NCBI GenBank assembly: GCA_025929655.1
Contig: JAICPV010000100.1
Span: 1-7,299, forward strand
Length of the DNA stretch: 7,299 nucleotides
Origin: Pyrinomonadaceae bacterium
Lineage (GTDB): Bacteria > Acidobacteriota > Blastocatellia > Pyrinomonadales > Pyrinomonadaceae
Reading direction: 5' to 3'
In this document: positions 5,858 through 7,299 of the stretch, piece after piece
Layout of the letters: each line of letters begins with the position of its first letter
Position numbering within the stretch: the stretch's first letter is position 1
The notes under the pieces: model-generated
What the model was told of the DNA's origin: nothing
The model's database searches: none
Seen by the model: only the letters and a program-made list of their open reading frames with translations
Translations under genes and position numbers: made by a program

Positions 5858-6643
5858 TTACAGTGCGAAACGCTCGCCGAGATACAAGCGGCGTACGTCG
5901 GCGTCGGCGACAAGTTCGGCGGGCGGGCCGCTTTTCAAAATGCGGCCTTCGGACATTATGTACGCGCGATCGGTGATGCCGAGCGTTTCGCGTACGTTAT
6001 GGTCTGTAATGAGGATGCCGATCCCGCTTTGTTTCAGGTACAGAATGATCTCCCGAATTTCCTCGATCGCGATGGGATCTATGCCCGCGAAAGGTTCGTC
6101 CAGCAGAATAAACTGAGGGTTGGTCGCAAGGCATCGGGCGATCTCGACGCGGCGCCGTTCGCCTCCGGAAAGAGAATCGCCACGCGTTTTGCGAACATGT
6201 TCCACGCCGAATTCATGCAGCAGTTCGTCAAGCCGCGCCATTCGCTCTTCGCGGGATATCGACATTGTTTCCAAAACCGCCAGAATATTCTGCTCCGCAG
6301 AAAGTCGCCGGAAGATCGACGGTTCCTGAGGGAGGTAGCCCATGCCGAGGCGGGCACGCAGGTACACGGGAAGTTTAGTTACATCGTAGCCATTGAGAAC
6401 GATCTGGCCGTGCTCGGTGCCTTCGAGTCCTACGATCAAATAAAACGTCGTAGTTTTTCCGGCGCCGTTCGCACCCAAAAGGCCGACCACTTCGCCCGCT
6501 GCGACGTTTATAGAGACATCATCCACGACCCGCCGCGCACCGTATGTCTTCTGCAGCGAAGCTGCGAGCAAACGGCCGGAAACCGGATCGCTATTGTTGC
6601 CGTTAGGCGAAAGTACTTGATTGGAGTTGGCGTCTTGAGTCAA
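5858..6643 (-). CDS. lptB: LPS export ABC transporter ATP-binding protein LptB
   Basis: LptB is the cytoplasmic ATPase of the LptB2FG complex that extracts LPS from the inner membrane and drives it across the periplasm. The ABC motifs are in order: Walker A GANGAGKT (57-64), Q-loop at GYLPQEPSIFRRLS (Gln106), signature LSGGERRR (158-165), Walker B with catalytic Glu in FILLDEP (178-184, Glu183), D-loop GID (187-189) and switch His215 in ITDHN. The QEPSIFRRLS and DEPFAGIDP stretches are typical of LptB rather than other ABC proteins. At 261 residues it is about 20 longer than E. coli LptB, because of a Ser/Asn-rich N-terminal leader. The start is uncertain: the longest frame begins with TTG at 6643, with no clear Shine-Dalgarno; another TTG occurs at residue 25, just before the conserved fold. 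It lies in the same frame as the upstream gene, 12 bases after its TGA. Confidence 0.95.
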   Translation of the reverse strand: MTQDANSNQVLSPNGNNSDPVSGRLLAASLQKTYGARRVVDDVSINVAAGEVVGLLGANGAGKTTTFYLIVGLEGTEHGQIVLNGYDVTKLPVYLRARLGMGYLPQEPSIFRRLSAEQNILAVLETMSISREERMARLDELLHEFGVEHVRKTRGDSLSGGERRRVEIARCLATNPQFILLDEPFAGIDPIAIEEIREIILYLKQSGIGILITDHNVRETLGITDRAYIMSEGRILKSGPPAELVADADVRRLYLGERFAL

Positions 6644-6655
6644 GCAGAAAATTGG

Positions 6656-7299
6656 TCAATTGACCTTGTAGATGTTTCGAACGCGGCCGGTTGGATTCGC
6701 CTTGGATCTTCCTTCGCCGGTCATACGATTGTCGCTGAGATAAATGACAAGCTCTTCCCCTTGCGAAGAGCCGCGTTCGGGGTCTTCGACGCGGGCAGGC
6801 CTGCCGCGCAGGAAAAGGCGGTCGTCTGAAGCAGTATATACAAAGCCCTCCCCGTACGCTTTTCGGCCGGCTTGAAGGATCGAAACATTCGAATCAACTT
6901 GTGTTTGCGACATCTCGTTACGCTCGTTGAGCTGAATGAATGCAGCGCCGCCCGTCATGCGGTCAGTTCCCTGCCGTATATCGACGCCGCCGCCGTACCT
7001 GATCGTGCGTCCTTTCCCGTCGTACTGCATCTCAGCGGCCGCAGCCGAAACCGGCACCGGGCCCTCCACGCCGCCCTTTGTTTTGCGGGCGTTATACAGC
7101 AAACTTTGCACGCCGCCGAAGGCGTTCAATTGCGAATCACGTTTTCGCAGTTCTAGTTTTTCAGCGCGGACATAGTTGTTCGCCTGCCATCCGCGGGCAT
7201 TTCCGATAAATAGACCTACTTCGTTTTGATGATCCAGCTCGGCGCCTTCAGCGGTCACATAGAAAGGCTTGCTTTCGTCTCCGAACGGCGCCGCATTCC
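6656..7299 (-). CDS. lptA: OstA/LptA-like periplasmic LPS transport protein, 5' end missing
   Basis: The minus frame is open from the right edge (7299) to a TGA at 6658-6656, giving about 214 residues of the C-terminal part; the GTG at 7258 is internal. The sequence is made of OstA-type beta-jellyroll repeats, alternating short strands with the recurring sense of 'modified layer, then a G-rich turn', such as LNAFGGVQSLLYN, GRTIRYGGGVDIRQGTDRMT and RMTGGAAFIQLNE. This is the pattern of LptA/LptC proteins that form the periplasmic bridge carrying LPS. The link with lptB directly downstream supports this. The visible part contains at least two such repeat blocks, so the full protein could be larger than E. 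coli LptA (185 residues) or be an LptC-LptA fusion, which cannot be decided without the missing N-terminus. Signal peptide or membrane anchor, if any, would lie outside the window. Confidence 0.75.
   Translation of the reverse strand, partial: NAAPFGDESKPFYVTAEGAELDHQNEVGLFIGNARGWQANNYVRAEKLELRKRDSQLNAFGGVQSLLYNARKTKGGVEGPVPVSAAAAEMQYDGKGRTIRYGGGVDIRQGTDRMTGGAAFIQLNERNEMSQTQVDSNVSILQAGRKAYGEGFVYTASDDRLFLRGRPARVEDPERGSSQGEELVIYLSDNRMTGEGRSKANPTGRVRNIYKVN

Noticed and set aside
5851..5872. Sigma-54-like -24/-12 site just before rpoN (CGCAC ... TTGC on the minus strand), suggesting autoregulation
   Set aside because: The invariant GG is CG and the spacing is one base too long, so it does not meet the consensus.
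5999..6829. A 276-codon plus-strand open frame
   Set aside because: Antisense to lptB and the LptA-like gene, with no recognisable motif; a shadow of real genes.

Overview
The window looks like a chromosomal stretch from a Gram-negative bacterium with an LPS-exporting outer membrane. Conserved LptB, sigma-54, long-form HPF, RapZ, mannose-type EIIA and HPr lie on one strand. Together with the sequence style, this suggests an Acidobacteriota-like genome (perhaps Blastocatellia/Pyrinomonadaceae). That assignment is inferred from gene order and recall, not from a search.

Layout. Positions 1-468 (+) are the 3' end of an unrecognised protein with beta-strand-like, outer-membrane-type sequence. Positions 469-1053 form a 585-base gap where this gene and a minus-strand operon converge. 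The gap holds a short candidate ORF (600-779), a degenerate heptanucleotide tandem repeat (776-806), a large imperfect palindrome (850-912), a second copy of its right arm (997-1032), and a weak terminator-like hairpin. From 1054 to the right edge everything is minus strand, read right to left: an OstA/LptA-like periplasmic protein (5' end outside the window), lptB, rpoN, hpf, rapZ, an EIIA of the mannose family, HPr (ptsH) and arginase (rocF). Gaps are 1-20 bases except a 98-base gap before rpoN, which contains a TATAAT box.

How the genes fit together. The order lpt-rpoN-hpf-rapZ-PTS is the classic neighbourhood linking envelope LPS transport, sigma-54 transcription, ribosome hibernation and the regulatory phosphotransferase system. 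Three departures stand out. First, neither hprK nor ptsN lies between hpf and rapZ, although HPr keeps the regulatory serine. Second, the RapZ Walker A lysine is replaced by methionine. Third, the operon ends in an arginase 5 bases behind HPr, which suggests a nitrogen-metabolism output for this PTS branch. No complete novel defence or mobile system is visible. The most unusual non-coding content is the repeat mosaic at 469-1053.
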